The translations under genes and the position numbers were made by a program. From Corynebacterium aurimucosum ATCC 700975 (GTDB taxonomy: Bacteria > Actinomycetota > Actinomycetes > Mycobacteriales > Mycobacteriaceae), in contig NZ_VDTC01000003.1 of NCBI RefSeq assembly GCF_007672725.1, positions 113,245 to 177,244 of the forward strand: a stretch of DNA of 64,000 nt, written 5' to 3'. Below the pieces are notes generated by a model. It worked only from the letters and a program-made list of their open reading frames with translations. It was not told the origin of the DNA and did not search any database. Within the stretch, counting starts at the first letter, position 1, and every line of letters begins with the position of its first letter. This document shows, piece by piece, positions 1 to 9,106 of the stretch.

Positions 1-499
1 CAGGATCAATGGTGTCTAGGGAGATGTTGACGCGGTCCAGCCCCGCCTCAATGAGACTGTCCAGCCGGCGGGGGAGTCCCAGGCCGTTAGTGGTCAGGGC
101 GGTGGCGGGGGCCAACTTTTCGTCGGTGCGTAGCTGTGTGGTAGCGGCGATAATCTTCTCTAGCGACTTGCGCAGCAAAGGTTCGCCGCCGGTAAAGCGC
201 ACCTGGCGAATGCCCAAGTGGGTTACGGCAATCCTGATGAGGCGGATGGTCTCGTCGTCGCTGAGCGTCTGTGCAGTGGGCATCCACTCGAGGCCCTCGG
301 CGGGCATGCAATACGTACAGCGGAGGTTGCAGCGATCGGTCAGCGAGACTCGAAGGTCGCGCGCTTGGCGTCCATAACGGTCGAGCAAGTCGCGGCGACC
401 ATCGCTTAATGCAGGCGGCAGGTCCGGAGGCGTTGCGTCGGCACCGCCGCGGGTGGAACCGCGCGGGGAGGGCGTAGGCAGAAAGACGCGATCAGACAT
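1..499 (-). CDS. moaA: GTP 3',8-cyclase MoaA (molybdenum cofactor synthesis), 3' end beyond window
   Basis: Radical SAM enzyme that starts molybdenum cofactor synthesis by rearranging GTP to 3',8-cyclo-GTP. Read on the minus strand from ATG 499 the frame stays open to the window edge (about 166 residues). The N-terminal part has the [4Fe-4S]/SAM signature CNLRCTYC (CX3CX2C) near residues 52-59, followed by FTGGEPLLR and the strand ending VNISLDTIDP, all typical of MoaA. The C-terminal second cluster lies outside the window. A Pro/Ser/Thr-rich N-terminal extension of about 35 residues precedes the core. The start is supported by a TAAAGT hexamer 7 nt upstream. The acyl-CoA synthetase gene ends 50 nt upstream on the same strand, but moaA seems to have its own promoter. 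Confidence 0.93.
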   Translation of the reverse strand, partial: MSDRVFLPTPSPRGSTRGGADATPPDLPPALSDGRRDLLDRYGRQARDLRVSLTDRCNLRCTYCMPAEGLEWMPTAQTLSDDETIRLIRIAVTHLGIRQVRFTGGEPLLRKSLEKIIAATTQLRTDEKLAPATALTTNGLGLPRRLDSLIEAGLDRVNISLDTIDP

Positions 500-506
500 T
501 AACCAC

Positions 507-512
507 ACTTTA
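507..512 (-). promoter_or_regulatory. -10 element of moaA (leaderless type)
   Basis: Minus-strand TAAAGT, 7 nt before ATG 499. It fits the corynebacterial TAnnnT consensus and predicts transcription starting at or next to the start codon. No clear -35 is visible. Confidence 0.5.
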
Positions 513-549
513 GCCGGAGTAATAGCAGATCTATAGTCGCACGGCCCCT

Positions 550-2301
550 TTATTGCGTGGCGCCTTCTTCGGTATCGAGGCGTTGAGCCTCGCCCGGGCC
601 CTTGAGCCGGATGATGTTGTAGGCACCCTCGGCAAGATGGGCACGGAGATCCTTCTTGTCGAACTTGCCCACCGAGGTCTTGTCGATGGACTTCACGAAG
701 GTCCAGTACTCCGGCAGCATCCACGATGGAAGCTCAGAGCGCATCCCGTCACGCAGGCGCTCGGCGGTCTCAATCGTGGGGCTGATATCCGCGGCGAGCA
801 CGGTGACGGCCAGCGGGCGCTCGACCCACTGCTTGTCGGGGTAGCCAATGACGGCGCATTCGAGCACCACCGGGTTGGCCATGATGAGGTTTTCCAACTG
901 GACGGAGTAGATCCACTCGCCGCCGGACCGGATGACATCGCGCGCGCGATCCTCCACGGTGAGGAAGCCATCCTCGTTGACGTATCCGACGTCACCAGTG
1001 CGCAGCCAGCCGTCGGCCGTGAACTTGGAGGCCGCATCTTCGACGTCCTTCCCACGGAATTCGTGGGCGGCGCCGCCCTCCTCTGAGGTGGGCGAGTGAT
1101 AGTAGGAGCCGGTCACCAGGTTGCCGCGCACCTGGATCTCGCCGGCATTACGGTCCGTGGTGTTGACCACGTGGCCGTCATTGACCACCCGGTATTCCAG
1201 GGAGGAAGGAAAGCGCCCCTGGGAAATGCGGTAGGCCCACCGAGCCTCACCCGAAGCACCTGAGGGCGGGCGCGCCACGGTACCCACCGTGGTGGTTTCC
1301 GCCATGCCCCACACGTGAACCACGTCCACGCCATAGCGCTCCTCCCAGCTCTTGATGAGCTGCGGCGGGACGGGCGATCCGCCGGCGAATATCTCCGTCA
1401 GCGTCATGCGTTCCGGCGGGTTCTTGAGGTAGTGCACGAAGAGCTGAATCCAGATGGTGGGCACGCCATGCGCCACGCGTGGGGAGGTGGCGGCGATGAT
1501 CTTGGCCAGGGTGGCGGGGGAGACGTCGGCGTCGGGAAGCACCAGCGGCGTGCCCGTCATCCACGCCGCAAAGGGAACGCCCCAGCTCAACACGTGATAG
1601 ATGGGGATGCAGCACAAGAAGGTCTCACCATGGGTCACGCACAGGGAGTCGGAAGAACGCAACTGCATCCCCTCCAAAAACAGTGCGCGGTGTGAGTAGA
1701 GCACACCTTTCGGAGCGCCGGTGGTGCCTGTGGAGTAGCACAGGGCGGCAGCGGTGTGCTCATCCAGCACCGGCCAGTTGTACACGGTGGAGCGCCCATC
1801 CAGAAGTTGTTCGTAGCTATAGACCTCAACGTTGCCCGGCAGGGCAATGCTGGGCTTGTCGACGCCCGTGAATACCACCGCGCGTACGCACTCCACTCCG
1901 TCTAATACGCGGGCGAGCTGCTCCGCTAACCGGGCATCTGCGACGATGACGCGAACCTCGGCGTGGTTGATGATGTGCCGGATCTGGTCATTCATGAGCT
2001 GCTTGTTGAGAGGCGTAAACACCGCTCCCTTGCAGGCCGTTCCGAAAAGCACCTCGAGGTGCTCTGCGCAATTCCACATCAGGGAACCCACGCGTTCATC
2101 ACCAGTAATGCCGAGCGTGTCATGCAGGGCGTGGGCGAAAGCGGCGGCGCGTGCACCGATATCGGCGAAGGTCGTCTCTTCGCGTTCGTTGCCGGGATTG
2201 GCGCTGTGCCACGTGACTACCTGAGTTTGGCCGTGGACGGAGGAGCCGTACTCCAGGATGCGGGTGAGGGACAGCGGGATATCCTGCATTGTGGAGAGCA
2301 T
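550..2301 (-). CDS. fadD: Acyl-CoA synthetase (AMP-forming, FadD-type)
   Basis: Adenylate-forming ligase that activates a fatty acid to acyl-AMP and then acyl-CoA. The 583-residue protein has the P-loop-like YSTGTTGAPKGV, the A5 region HVWGMAETT, the hinge/ATP-binding GWLRTGDVGYV and the C-terminal catalytic-lysine motif SVGKFDKK. It opens with MLSTMQDIPLSLTRIL, the N-terminus common to actinobacterial FadD proteins, so I place the start at 2301 although the frame is open to 2388. A TAAAGT hexamer 7 nt upstream agrees. Chain length and physiological substrate cannot be read from sequence; medium- or long-chain fatty acids are usual for this branch. Confidence 0.88.
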   Translation of the reverse strand: MLSTMQDIPLSLTRILEYGSSVHGQTQVVTWHSANPGNEREETTFADIGARAAAFAHALHDTLGITGDERVGSLMWNCAEHLEVLFGTACKGAVFTPLNKQLMNDQIRHIINHAEVRVIVADARLAEQLARVLDGVECVRAVVFTGVDKPSIALPGNVEVYSYEQLLDGRSTVYNWPVLDEHTAAALCYSTGTTGAPKGVLYSHRALFLEGMQLRSSDSLCVTHGETFLCCIPIYHVLSWGVPFAAWMTGTPLVLPDADVSPATLAKIIAATSPRVAHGVPTIWIQLFVHYLKNPPERMTLTEIFAGGSPVPPQLIKSWEERYGVDVVHVWGMAETTTVGTVARPPSGASGEARWAYRISQGRFPSSLEYRVVNDGHVVNTTDRNAGEIQVRGNLVTGSYYHSPTSEEGGAAHEFRGKDVEDAASKFTADGWLRTGDVGYVNEDGFLTVEDRARDVIRSGGEWIYSVQLENLIMANPVVLECAVIGYPDKQWVERPLAVTVLAADISPTIETAERLRDGMRSELPSWMLPEYWTFVKSIDKTSVGKFDKKDLRAHLAEGAYNIIRLKGPGEAQRLDTEEGATQ

Positions 2302-2308
2302 GCGCACC

Positions 2309-2314
2309 ACTTTA
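2309..2314 (-). promoter_or_regulatory. -10 element of fadD (leaderless type)
   Basis: Minus-strand TAAAGT, 7 nt before the chosen ATG at 2301. Together with the conserved N-terminus it decides the start. Confidence 0.5.
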
Positions 2315-2768
2315 GCTGTGTCAGTGTGAGCGCGGTGGATGGATGCGGTATAGTTGTTCGCGACTGGCGGGGAAAGCCTTCCTCGCACCTCCGAGCTCCC
2401 TCCACGGTGCGCACACCTGCGGTGAAAAACTCATGGCAGTCCAACGGTGCGCGCGGCAATGAGAGGGTAGAGATACGCTCGCAGTCGCCTTCTTAAAATA
2501 TCTCCCCGCGATTGACCCGCGGCCGCTTCCTTGAGTTCTTTTCGGAGTTCTGCAAGGAGTTCTTCACGTTCTGCTCCGCAGGGCCGGAGAGGGGGGAGAG
2601 CCAAAGAAAACCACCGCCCACGGGGATCGCGGTTGCGTGAACTCGCTGGTGGCGGCGGACCATCTCAATTACACACTGGCTTCCAACGCCCACGTGGAGC
2701 GGCACCACGCACAGTGCGGGTGCGGCTGAATAGACGGCGCGCGTTGGTGAAGCGACGAAAGGATATCC
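2315..2768. other. Intergenic region upstream of rho (long rho leader)
   Basis: About 450 nt between divergent fadD and rho. I find no convincing gene. It contains three direct copies of GAGTTCT (around 2534, 2546 and 2558), which give an irregular T/C-rich stretch, and near the end an AAAGGA ribosome-binding site at 2757-2762 for rho. A long leader is compatible with attenuation of rho by Rho itself, but no rut site can be assigned by eye. I could not pick a promoter with confidence. Confidence 0.4.
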
Positions 2769-4679
2769 GTGAGCGATACGGACAAGACCGCAGCACAGGA
2801 TCTCGCGTCCCTGAAGCTGCCGGAATTGCGCAAGCTGGCTGCGGAGCGCGGACTTCGCGGCGTCTCCGGACTGCGCAAGGGGGATCTCATCACCGCACTG
2901 ACCACCGGCCAGGTGCCAGCGCGCAGTGCGAAGGCCGCTGCCCAAGCGGAGCCCAAGAAGGACGAACAGCCGCGCCGCGCTACCCGCAAGGCTTCTCGCC
3001 CTGCCGGCGCCGCAGACCAGGAGTCCGAGCAGCCGGAGCAGGATAAGAAGCGCAAGCAGGACCAGCCGAAGCAGCAGACTGATGAAGCCGCCAAATCTGA
3101 CAAGGCTGATAAGTCCGAGCACAACGACGGTAACGACGAGCACCGCTACGAGTCCCGCTCCCAGGCTCGCCGCGCCCGCCGCAACCGCGCCCGCCGCCAG
3201 GAGCGCGAGGCCCGCGAAGAGGCCAAGGGCAACGGAAATAACAACGGTGCTGAGGACAATAATGGAAAGTCCGAGGACAACCAGTCCCGCGGCGGAAACA
3301 ACTCCGATAACGGTGATCGCGGCAATGGCGGCAACGGTGGCAATAACGGTGGCGGCCACAACAATAACCGCCGCGACAACCACCGCAACGACGATGACAA
3401 CAATGGCGGCGGCCGCCGCAACCGCCGCAACCGCCGTAACCGCCGCGGGCGTGACCGCGATAGTGGCGGCAATGGTGGCAACGATCTGCAGATCCGCGAG
3501 GGCGATGAAGTACAGGTAGTCGGCGGCATCCTGGAGGTCGTGGACAACAACGTGGCCTTCCTGCGCACCACCGGCTACCGCGCGGCCAGCTCCGATGTCT
3601 TTGTTAACAACAACCTCGTGCGCCGCCTGGGCCTGCGCTCCGGCGACGCGCTGACCGGCAAGGTCAAGGTTTCTGGCCCGACCCACACCCACGGCAACGG
3701 CCGCAACCGCCGCAAGTACAACCAGCTGGTGGAGGTCGACACCGTCAACGGCCTGGATCCGTCGACTGCGAAGGACCGCCCGGACTTCTCCAAGCTCACC
3801 CCGCTTTACCCGAACCAGCGCCTGCGCTTGGAGACGGATCCGAAGATCCTCACCACCCGCGTCATCGACCTCATCATGCCGATTGGTAAGGGCCAGCGCG
3901 CGCTCATCGTCTCCCCGCCGAAGGCCGGTAAGACGACGATCCTGCAAAACATCGCCAACGCCATCGCCACGAACAATCCGGAGTGCTACCTCATGGTGGT
4001 CCTCGTGGACGAGCGCCCCGAAGAGGTCACGGACATGCAGCGCAGCGTCAACGGTGAGGTCATCGCTTCCACCTTTGACCGCCCGCCGTCAGAGCACACC
4101 TCCGTGGCGGAGCTGGCCATCGAGCGCGCCAAGCGCTTGGTGGAGCAGGGCAAGGACGTCGTCGTCCTGCTCGATTCCATCACCCGCCTGGGCCGCGCCT
4201 ACAACAACTCCTCCCCGGCGTCGGGCCGCATCCTGTCCGGTGGTGTCGACTCCAACGCCCTGTACCCGCCGAAGCGCTTCTTGGGTGCTGCCCGCAACAT
4301 CGAAAACGGTGGCTCGCTGACCATCATCGCCACCGCGATGGTGGAAACCGGCTCCACCGGTGACACGGTCATCTTCGAGGAATTCAAGGGCACCGGCAAC
4401 GCCGAGCTCAAGCTCGACCGCGCCATCTCCGAGCGCCGCATCTTCCCGGCCGTGGACGTCAACCCGTCCGGCACCCGCAAGGACGAACTCCTCCTGGTTC
4501 CGGAGGAGGCGCGCATCATGACCAAGCTGCGCCGCATCCTGTCCGGCCTGGATTCCTTTGCTGCCATCGATTTGCTGATCAAGCAGCTCAAGAAGACCCG
4601 CTCCAACGGCGAATTCCTCATGCAGGTGGCCTCGTCTGCGCCCATGGCGGCAGATATGGATGAGGAGGACTACAAATAA
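2769..4679 (+). CDS. rho: Transcription termination factor Rho, long actinobacterial form
   Basis: Hexameric RNA-dependent ATPase/helicase that terminates transcription. The 636-residue protein is about 220 residues longer than E. coli Rho. Residues 1-45 form the Rho N-terminal helical domain ([13 protein letters not shown]). Residues of about 55-235 are a low-complexity stretch rich in Asn, Arg, Gly, Asp, Glu and Lys. The RNA-binding cold-shock domain follows (near 240-330), then the ATPase domain with Walker [10 protein letters not shown] near 382-390 and Walker [12 protein letters not shown]. The start is GTG 2769 behind AAAGGA. The stop overlaps the prfA start by one base (TAATG), so translation is probably coupled. 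Confidence 0.96.
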   Translation: MSDTDKTAAQDLASLKLPELRKLAAERGLRGVSGLRKGDLITALTTGQVPARSAKAAAQAEPKKDEQPRRATRKASRPAGAADQESEQPEQDKKRKQDQPKQQTDEAAKSDKADKSEHNDGNDEHRYESRSQARRARRNRARRQEREAREEAKGNGNNNGAEDNNGKSEDNQSRGGNNSDNGDRGNGGNGGNNGGGHNNNRRDNHRNDDDNNGGGRRNRRNRRNRRGRDRDSGGNGGNDLQIREGDEVQVVGGILEVVDNNVAFLRTTGYRAASSDVFVNNNLVRRLGLRSGDALTGKVKVSGPTHTHGNGRNRRKYNQLVEVDTVNGLDPSTAKDRPDFSKLTPLYPNQRLRLETDPKILTTRVIDLIMPIGKGQRALIVSPPKAGKTTILQNIANAIATNNPECYLMVVLVDERPEEVTDMQRSVNGEVIASTFDRPPSEHTSVAELAIERAKRLVEQGKDVVVLLDSITRLGRAYNNSSPASGRILSGGVDSNALYPPKRFLGAARNIENGGSLTIIATAMVETGSTGDTVIFEEFKGTGNAELKLDRAISERRIFPAVDVNPSGTRKDELLLVPEEARIMTKLRRILSGLDSFAAIDLLIKQLKKTRSNGEFLMQVASSAPMAADMDEEDYK

Positions 4680-5755
4680 TGTCGAACCAGGTTTCCCTCG
4701 TTGATGACATCGTCTCCGAGTACCAGGGCATCGAGATGCAGATGGCTGACCCGGATGTAGCCGGAGATCAGAAGCAGTTCCGCAAGCTGTCCAAGCGCTA
4801 CGCTGAACTGCGCCCCATCGTTGCTGTCAACGATGAACTCGTCCAGGCCCGCCAAGACCTGGCCGACGCCAAAGAGATGGCCTATGAGGACCACGAGTTC
4901 CAGCCCGAGGTTGAGCGCCTCGAACCGCTCGTCGTGGAGCTGGAGGAGAAGCTCGCGGATCTGCTCGCTCCGCGCGATGAGCAGGACTCCGAGGACATCA
5001 TCATGGAGATCAAGGCCGGCGCCGGCGGCGAAGAGGCAGCACTTTTCGCTGGCGACCTAGCCCGCATGTACGAGCGCTTCGCCGACAAGGCCGGCTTCCA
5101 GTGGGAGGTCCTGGGCCTCAACGAGTCCGACCTCGGCGGCGTCAAAGACATGTCCATCTCCTTCAAATCCAAGACCCCGTCCCGTGATGGCGCGTGGAGC
5201 GTGTTCAAGTTTGAGGGCGGCGTCCACCGCGTGCAGCGCGTCCCGGTGACCGAGTCCCAGGGCCGCATCCAGACCTCCGCAGCCGGTGTGCTGGTCTACC
5301 CGGAGCCGGAAGAAGTCGAAGCAGTCAACATCGATGACAAGGACATCCGCGTCGACGTCTACCGCTCCTCCGGTAAGGGCGGCCAGGGCGTGAACACCAC
5401 TGACTCCGCCGTGCGCATTACCCACCTGCCCACGGGCCTGGTGGTGACCTGTCAGAAGGAGCGCTCCCAGATCCAGAACAAGGCGCGCGCCCTGCAGGTG
5501 CTGCAAGCCCGCCTGGATCAAATGGAGCGCGAGGCACGCGAGGCCGAGGCCGGTGAGCAGCGTGCATCCCAGGTGCGCACCATGGACCGCTCCGAGCGCA
5601 TCCGCACCTATAACTGGCCGGAGAACCGCATTACCGATCACCGTATCGGCTACAAGGCAAATAACCTCGACTCCGTTCTCAACGGCGACATGCACGACCT
5701 CATCGAGGCCCTGCAGGCCCAGGAGCGCGCCGAGCGCCTCGAGGCCGAGGGCTAG
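4679..5755 (+). CDS. prfA: Peptide chain release factor 1
   Basis: Reads UAA and UAG at the ribosomal A site and triggers peptide release. The length of 358 residues is normal. The stop-codon-reading tripeptide is PVT (189-191; family form PxT) and the catalytic GGQ is at 234-236 in [15 protein letters not shown]. The glutamine is the target of PrmC, encoded 24 nt downstream. The start ATG is fused to the rho stop codon. In M. tuberculosis rpmE lies between rho and prfA; it is not present here. Confidence 0.96.
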   Translation: MSNQVSLVDDIVSEYQGIEMQMADPDVAGDQKQFRKLSKRYAELRPIVAVNDELVQARQDLADAKEMAYEDHEFQPEVERLEPLVVELEEKLADLLAPRDEQDSEDIIMEIKAGAGGEEAALFAGDLARMYERFADKAGFQWEVLGLNESDLGGVKDMSISFKSKTPSRDGAWSVFKFEGGVHRVQRVPVTESQGRIQTSAAGVLVYPEPEEVEAVNIDDKDIRVDVYRSSGKGGQGVNTTDSAVRITHLPTGLVVTCQKERSQIQNKARALQVLQARLDQMEREAREAEAGEQRASQVRTMDRSERIRTYNWPENRITDHRIGYKANNLDSVLNGDMHDLIEALQAQERAERLEAEG

Positions 5756-5779
5756 AAGGCTAAGGCACGGTTATTAACG

Positions 5780-6679
5780 GTGACTTTTCACACCTACAGG
5801 GAGGCGCTTCGTGATGCCACGGAGCGCCTTCGCGCTGCCGGGGTGCCTTCACCCGAATGGGACGCGCGCCTGTTGGCCGCCCACCTCATCCACTGTGGGC
5901 ACATGGACATCGCCCTCGACGAGCAACCGATCCCCGGTTTTGACGTGGCCTATGGGGCGTTGGTGGGGCGTCGTGAAGCGCGCGAACCACTCCAACACAT
6001 CCTGGGCGTCGCGTGGTTCGGTCCTCTCGAACTCGAGGTCGGCCCGGGCGTGTTCATTCCACGCCCGGAAACGGAGGTGCTCGCCGACTGGGGAGTTAAA
6101 TTTCTAACGAAATTTAACTCGTTGGAGTCGAAGGAATTTAACTCGTCGGAATCTCCCCGTGTCGTGGACTTGTGCGCTGGGTCCGGTGCGCTCGGGCTTT
6201 ACGTCGCACACTACGTGCCGCAGGCCGAGGTGTGGGCGGTGGAGCTTGCCGACGCCTCCCTGGCCTACACCCGCCGCAACGCCGCAACCGCAGTGCACGG
6301 CGGGGCGGGAACCGTACACGTGGTCCAAGGGGATGTCACCGAGGCGGACCTCTTGCCGGAGCTGCACGGCACCGTTGACCTCGTGCTGACGAATCCGCCA
6401 TATGTACCGGAGACCCCGGACCTGGAACCGGAGGTTTATCAGGATCCTCACGAGGCAGTGTTCGGGGGAGTAGACGGCATGGAAACCATCACCGCGATGA
6501 TCCCGACCATTGCCGCGCTGCTTCGCCCCGGTGGCCGCGTGGGCATCGAGCACGACGACGACACCTCGCAGCAAGTGCAGGAAGCCCTGCGCGCGCATGG
6601 AGGATTTAGCCACATCGAGGTACTCAAGGATCTCACTGGCACCGCCCGCTTTGTCACGGCACAGCGGGGAGTACAGTAG
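5780..6679 (+). CDS. prmC: Release factor glutamine methyltransferase PrmC with an in-frame repeat insertion
   Basis: SAM-dependent methylase of the GGQ glutamine in release factors. The 299-residue protein has an N-terminal helical substrate domain, SAM motif I VVDLCAGSGALG near 128-139 and catalytic NPPY at 205-208. The start is GTG 5780. Residues 105-125, between the N-terminal domain and motif I, are unusual: this AT-rich stretch carries a perfect 12-bp inverted repeat plus a 24-nt direct repeat (FNSLESKE / FNSSES) that keeps the frame. It sits in the domain linker, so activity is probably kept. Position after prfA is conserved in many bacteria. Confidence 0.93.
   Translation: MTFHTYREALRDATERLRAAGVPSPEWDARLLAAHLIHCGHMDIALDEQPIPGFDVAYGALVGRREAREPLQHILGVAWFGPLELEVGPGVFIPRPETEVLADWGVKFLTKFNSLESKEFNSSESPRVVDLCAGSGALGLYVAHYVPQAEVWAVELADASLAYTRRNAATAVHGGAGTVHVVQGDVTEADLLPELHGTVDLVLTNPPYVPETPDLEPEVYQDPHEAVFGGVDGMETITAMIPTIAALLRPGGRVGIEHDDDTSQQVQEALRAHGGFSHIEVLKDLTGTARFVTAQRGVQ
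6093..6150. repeat. Palindrome plus direct repeat inserted in prmC
   Basis: Left arm gagttaaatttc (6093-6104) and right arm gaaatttaactc (6109-6120) are perfect inverted repeats around a 4-nt loop. The stretch aatttaactcgttgga (6111-6126) recurs with one mismatch at 6135-6150, a 24-nt period. The block is AT-rich inside a GC-rich gene and preserves the reading frame. I found no second copy in the window. Confidence 0.8.
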
Positions 6680-6733
6680 ATTGGTCGAAGATTGGTCGAC
6701 AAGCCGACAGGAACGGGATTAAAGGAGAGACCA

Positions 6734-7411
6734 ATGCAGGGACAGATTTATAACTGTGCGGACGCCGCCGAGCGCGAAGAAGGAATGGCTTTTGCCGTCA
6801 AGGCAGCCAAGTCGGGGCGGCTCGTGGTCATGCCCACTGACACGCTCTACGGGCTGGGCTGCGATGCCTTTGATAACGACGCCGTGGCGAGCCTGCTGGC
6901 CACCAAGCACCGCGGCCCAGACATGCCGGTACCGGTGCTCGTGGGCTCTTGGGATACCGTCAAAGGTCTCGTAGCGTCGTTGGATGATACCGCGCAAACG
7001 CTGATCGAGGCCTTCTGGCCGGGCGGACTATCCATCGTCGTCCCGCAGGCGCCTTCGCTTCCGTGGAACTTGGGCGATACCCGCGGCACGGTGATGCTGC
7101 GCATGCCGCTGCACCCCATCGCCATCGAGCTGTTGCGTGAGGTCGGCCCCATGGCGGTATCCTCAGCGAATATCTCCGGCCAAACCCCACCCACCACGGC
7201 GATTGCCGCCAAGCAGCAGCTGGGTAAGGCCGTCACTGTCTACCTGGACGGGGGAGAGGCCGAGGTAGGCAAGCCTTCCACCATTATCGATCTGTCTGGC
7301 TCCCGCCCTTATCTTTTGCGCGAAGGCGCATTGAGCGCTGAGCAGATCGGAGAGGTCATCGGAGTATCCGCAGAGTCCTTGCGCACCCGCCCGAGCGCCC
7401 AATCCTCTTAA
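6734..7411 (+). CDS. tsaC: L-threonylcarbamoyladenylate synthase (TsaC/Sua5 family)
   Basis: Makes threonylcarbamoyl-AMP from threonine, bicarbonate and ATP for the t6A37 modification of ANN-reading tRNAs. The 225-residue protein is a YrdC domain with the family segments VVMPTDTLYGLGCDAF, KHRGPDMPVPVLV, FWPGGLSIVV and PMAVSSANISGQ. It is a little longer than E. coli TsaC and shorter than full Sua5 (about 340), so the C-terminal Sua5 domain is missing. The ATG 6734 has a strong AAAGGAG 7 nt upstream; an upstream in-frame start at 6692 lacks one. It lies in the prfA-prmC unit, as does its M. tuberculosis counterpart Rv1301. Confidence 0.92.
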   Translation: MQGQIYNCADAAEREEGMAFAVKAAKSGRLVVMPTDTLYGLGCDAFDNDAVASLLATKHRGPDMPVPVLVGSWDTVKGLVASLDDTAQTLIEAFWPGGLSIVVPQAPSLPWNLGDTRGTVMLRMPLHPIAIELLREVGPMAVSSANISGQTPPTTAIAAKQQLGKAVTVYLDGGEAEVGKPSTIIDLSGSRPYLLREGALSAEQIGEVIGVSAESLRTRPSAQSS

Positions 7412-7421
7412 GGAGACATCA

Positions 7422-8597
7422 GTGGCTGGAACCGGAGTGCCGCTGCGCGAGCTAGCGTTGGTGATCTTTGTCGCGGCGGCGTTTACCTATCTCACCACCG
7501 GACTGGTGCGTACCTTCTTAGTACGCAGCGGCCAGGTGGCAGAGATTCGTCTGCGCGATAGCCACTCCCAGCCCACACCGCAGCTCGGCGGGGTGGCGAT
7601 GTTCACGGGGTTTGCGGCCGCCGTCTATCTCGCGGACCAGCTTCCAGCCTTGACTCGCGGCTTTATGCCTGTCACGCCTGAGATGAATGCTGTGCTGTGG
7701 TCAGCCGCAGCCATCGTCCTCGTGGGCGTGGTGGATGACTTGGTAGAGCTGAGCGCTCTAGTCAAGCTCATCGGTCAGCTCGTGGCCGCAGCCATCATGA
7801 GCGGGCTGGGGCTGACGTGGACGCTTCTCTTCCTGCCTTTTGGTGATGGAACTACGGTCATCCTGGATCAGGTCCAGGGGACACTCTTGACCACATTCTT
7901 TACCGTGCTGCTCATTAACGCCATCAACTTCGTCGACGGGCTCGACGGGCTGGCGGCCGGGCTGGGCATGATCGCCGGCGGCGCCATCTTGGTTTTCTCG
8001 CTGACAGTGCTGCACGACCAGGGCGGTGCGGTGTCCGCATATCCGCCAGCAATTATTGCGGCGGCGCTCGTCGGTGTGTGCGCCGGGTTCCTCCCTCACA
8101 ACTTTGAGCCCTCCCGCATCTTCATGGGGGATAGCGGTGCGATGCTGATTGGTTTGCTGCTCGCCGCGGCGTCGACTTCGGCCTCCGGCAAGATCAACAT
8201 GTCTTTGTACGGCACCGTGGACATGGTGGCGTTGATGTCGCCCGTCATTGTTGTGGTCGCCGCGGTCTTTATTCCAGTCCTGGACCTTGTCTGGGCCGTC
8301 ATTCGCCGCGTATCGCAGGGGCGTTCGCCCTTCGCTGCCGATAAGGCGCACATTCACCACCGGCTGCTCTCCTTGGGTCATACGCACCGACGCACAGTAC
8401 TGGTGCTTTATTTGTGGGTCTCCGCGGTGGCGTTTGGGGCAGTCTCCTTTTCCATCGTTCCGGCCCCTGCGGCCGTGGCCCTAGCTGTGCTTGCTCTCGG
8501 CGTGGCCTTCGGCGTGACCCTGATTCCGCTGCGCCAGGGCAAGATTGGGCGCCGGCCGCGGGCGACCAGTGTGGTGCTGGAAACTGATCCTTCCTGA
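7422..8597 (+). CDS. wecA: Polyprenyl-phosphate GlcNAc-1-phosphate transferase (WecA)
   Basis: Integral membrane enzyme that moves GlcNAc-1-phosphate from UDP-GlcNAc to decaprenyl/undecaprenyl phosphate. In mycolic-acid bacteria this begins the linker joining arabinogalactan to peptidoglycan. The 391-residue protein has about 10-11 hydrophobic segments, cytoplasmic acidic motifs VGVVDDLVEL (near 105-114) and NFVDGLDGLAAG (near 167-178), and a His-rich loop AHIHHRLL near 309-316. It starts at GTG 7422, 10 nt after tsaC, behind AAGGAG. Gene order matches the mycobacterial rfe-Rv1303-atpB arrangement. Confidence 0.92.
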   Translation: MAGTGVPLRELALVIFVAAAFTYLTTGLVRTFLVRSGQVAEIRLRDSHSQPTPQLGGVAMFTGFAAAVYLADQLPALTRGFMPVTPEMNAVLWSAAAIVLVGVVDDLVELSALVKLIGQLVAAAIMSGLGLTWTLLFLPFGDGTTVILDQVQGTLLTTFFTVLLINAINFVDGLDGLAAGLGMIAGGAILVFSLTVLHDQGGAVSAYPPAIIAAALVGVCAGFLPHNFEPSRIFMGDSGAMLIGLLLAAASTSASGKINMSLYGTVDMVALMSPVIVVVAAVFIPVLDLVWAVIRRVSQGRSPFAADKAHIHHRLLSLGHTHRRTVLVLYLWVSAVAFGAVSFSIVPAPAAVALAVLALGVAFGVTLIPLRQGKIGRRPRATSVVLETDPS

Positions 8598-8599
8598 GG

Positions 8600-8605
8600 T
8601 AGGGT
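8600..8605 (+). promoter_or_regulatory. -10 element before the atpI-like gene
   Basis: TAGGGT, 8 nt before GTG 8614. Suggests that the atpI-like gene can be transcribed separately from wecA, without a leader. Confidence 0.4.
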
Positions 8606-8613
8606 ATGGGGCT

Positions 8614-9048
8614 GTGACTGATTCAACGACCTCCGAAGAGCTTTCGCCCTACGACGATCATCGGCGTCCCCTCAAGCGTGCGCTCCGCCTCGGGACCACC
8701 GGCCTGGTCGTCGTGACCATCGCGTCCCTTGCTATCTGGGGTGGTGTCCGCGGGTTGCCTGGGATCTGGGGTGTTCTCGTCGGCGCGGCCATCGGCGGCG
8801 GCTTCGTGCTCTTTACCGCGGCCTCGGTGCTTATTACCGCACGCACGACGCCGTCGACCACGATGGCTGTGGTCCTGGGTGGCTGGTTGCTCAAGGTCGT
8901 CATCCTCATCATGGTGCTGTTGCTGATCAAGGACTTGGAGTTCTACGACACGATGGCGCTTTTCGTTACCGTTCTGCTGGCGCTGGCGGTGACGTTGGGA
9001 ACTGAGGTATGGGGTGTGGTCACCTCCAACGTGACCTACGTGTCTTAG
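8614..9048 (+). CDS. atpI: AtpI-like membrane protein upstream of the atp operon
   Basis: Small 144-residue protein with four hydrophobic helices (about residues 25-43, 50-73, 83-106 and 112-136) and a short polar N-terminus. By position and topology it corresponds to Rv1303 of M. tuberculosis and to AtpI, which helps assemble the c-ring of F1Fo-ATPase. Sequence similarity to classical AtpI is too weak for me to be certain. The start is GTG 8614; the open frame reaches back to 8545, but that would overlap wecA by 53 nt. A terminator follows, so it is probably not cotranscribed with atpB. Confidence 0.75.
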   Translation: MTDSTTSEELSPYDDHRRPLKRALRLGTTGLVVVTIASLAIWGGVRGLPGIWGVLVGAAIGGGFVLFTAASVLITARTTPSTTMAVVLGGWLLKVVILIMVLLLIKDLEFYDTMALFVTVLLALAVTLGTEVWGVVTSNVTYVS

Positions 9049-9068
9049 TTTTTTCGACCTTTTCAGTG

Positions 9069-9106
9069 AGCCACTGCTTCCGGTGACCCCGGGAGGGTGG
9101 CTTTTT
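9069..9106 (+). terminator. Intrinsic terminator after atpI
   Basis: Stem AGCCAC (9069-9074) with GTGGCT (9097-9102), inner GC pairs (CCGGTGACCCCGGG) and a TTTTT run ending at 9106. It separates the rho-atpI unit from atpBEFHAGDC. Confidence 0.75.

Noticed and set aside
2493-3947. 484-codon open frame antisense to rho
   Set aside because: Produced by the codon bias and low-complexity region of rho; no ribosome-binding site, and its protein is long runs of Val, Ala and Leu without family resemblance.
5750-5779. Possible additional small gene between prfA and prmC
   Set aside because: Only 24 nt with no start or ribosome-binding site.
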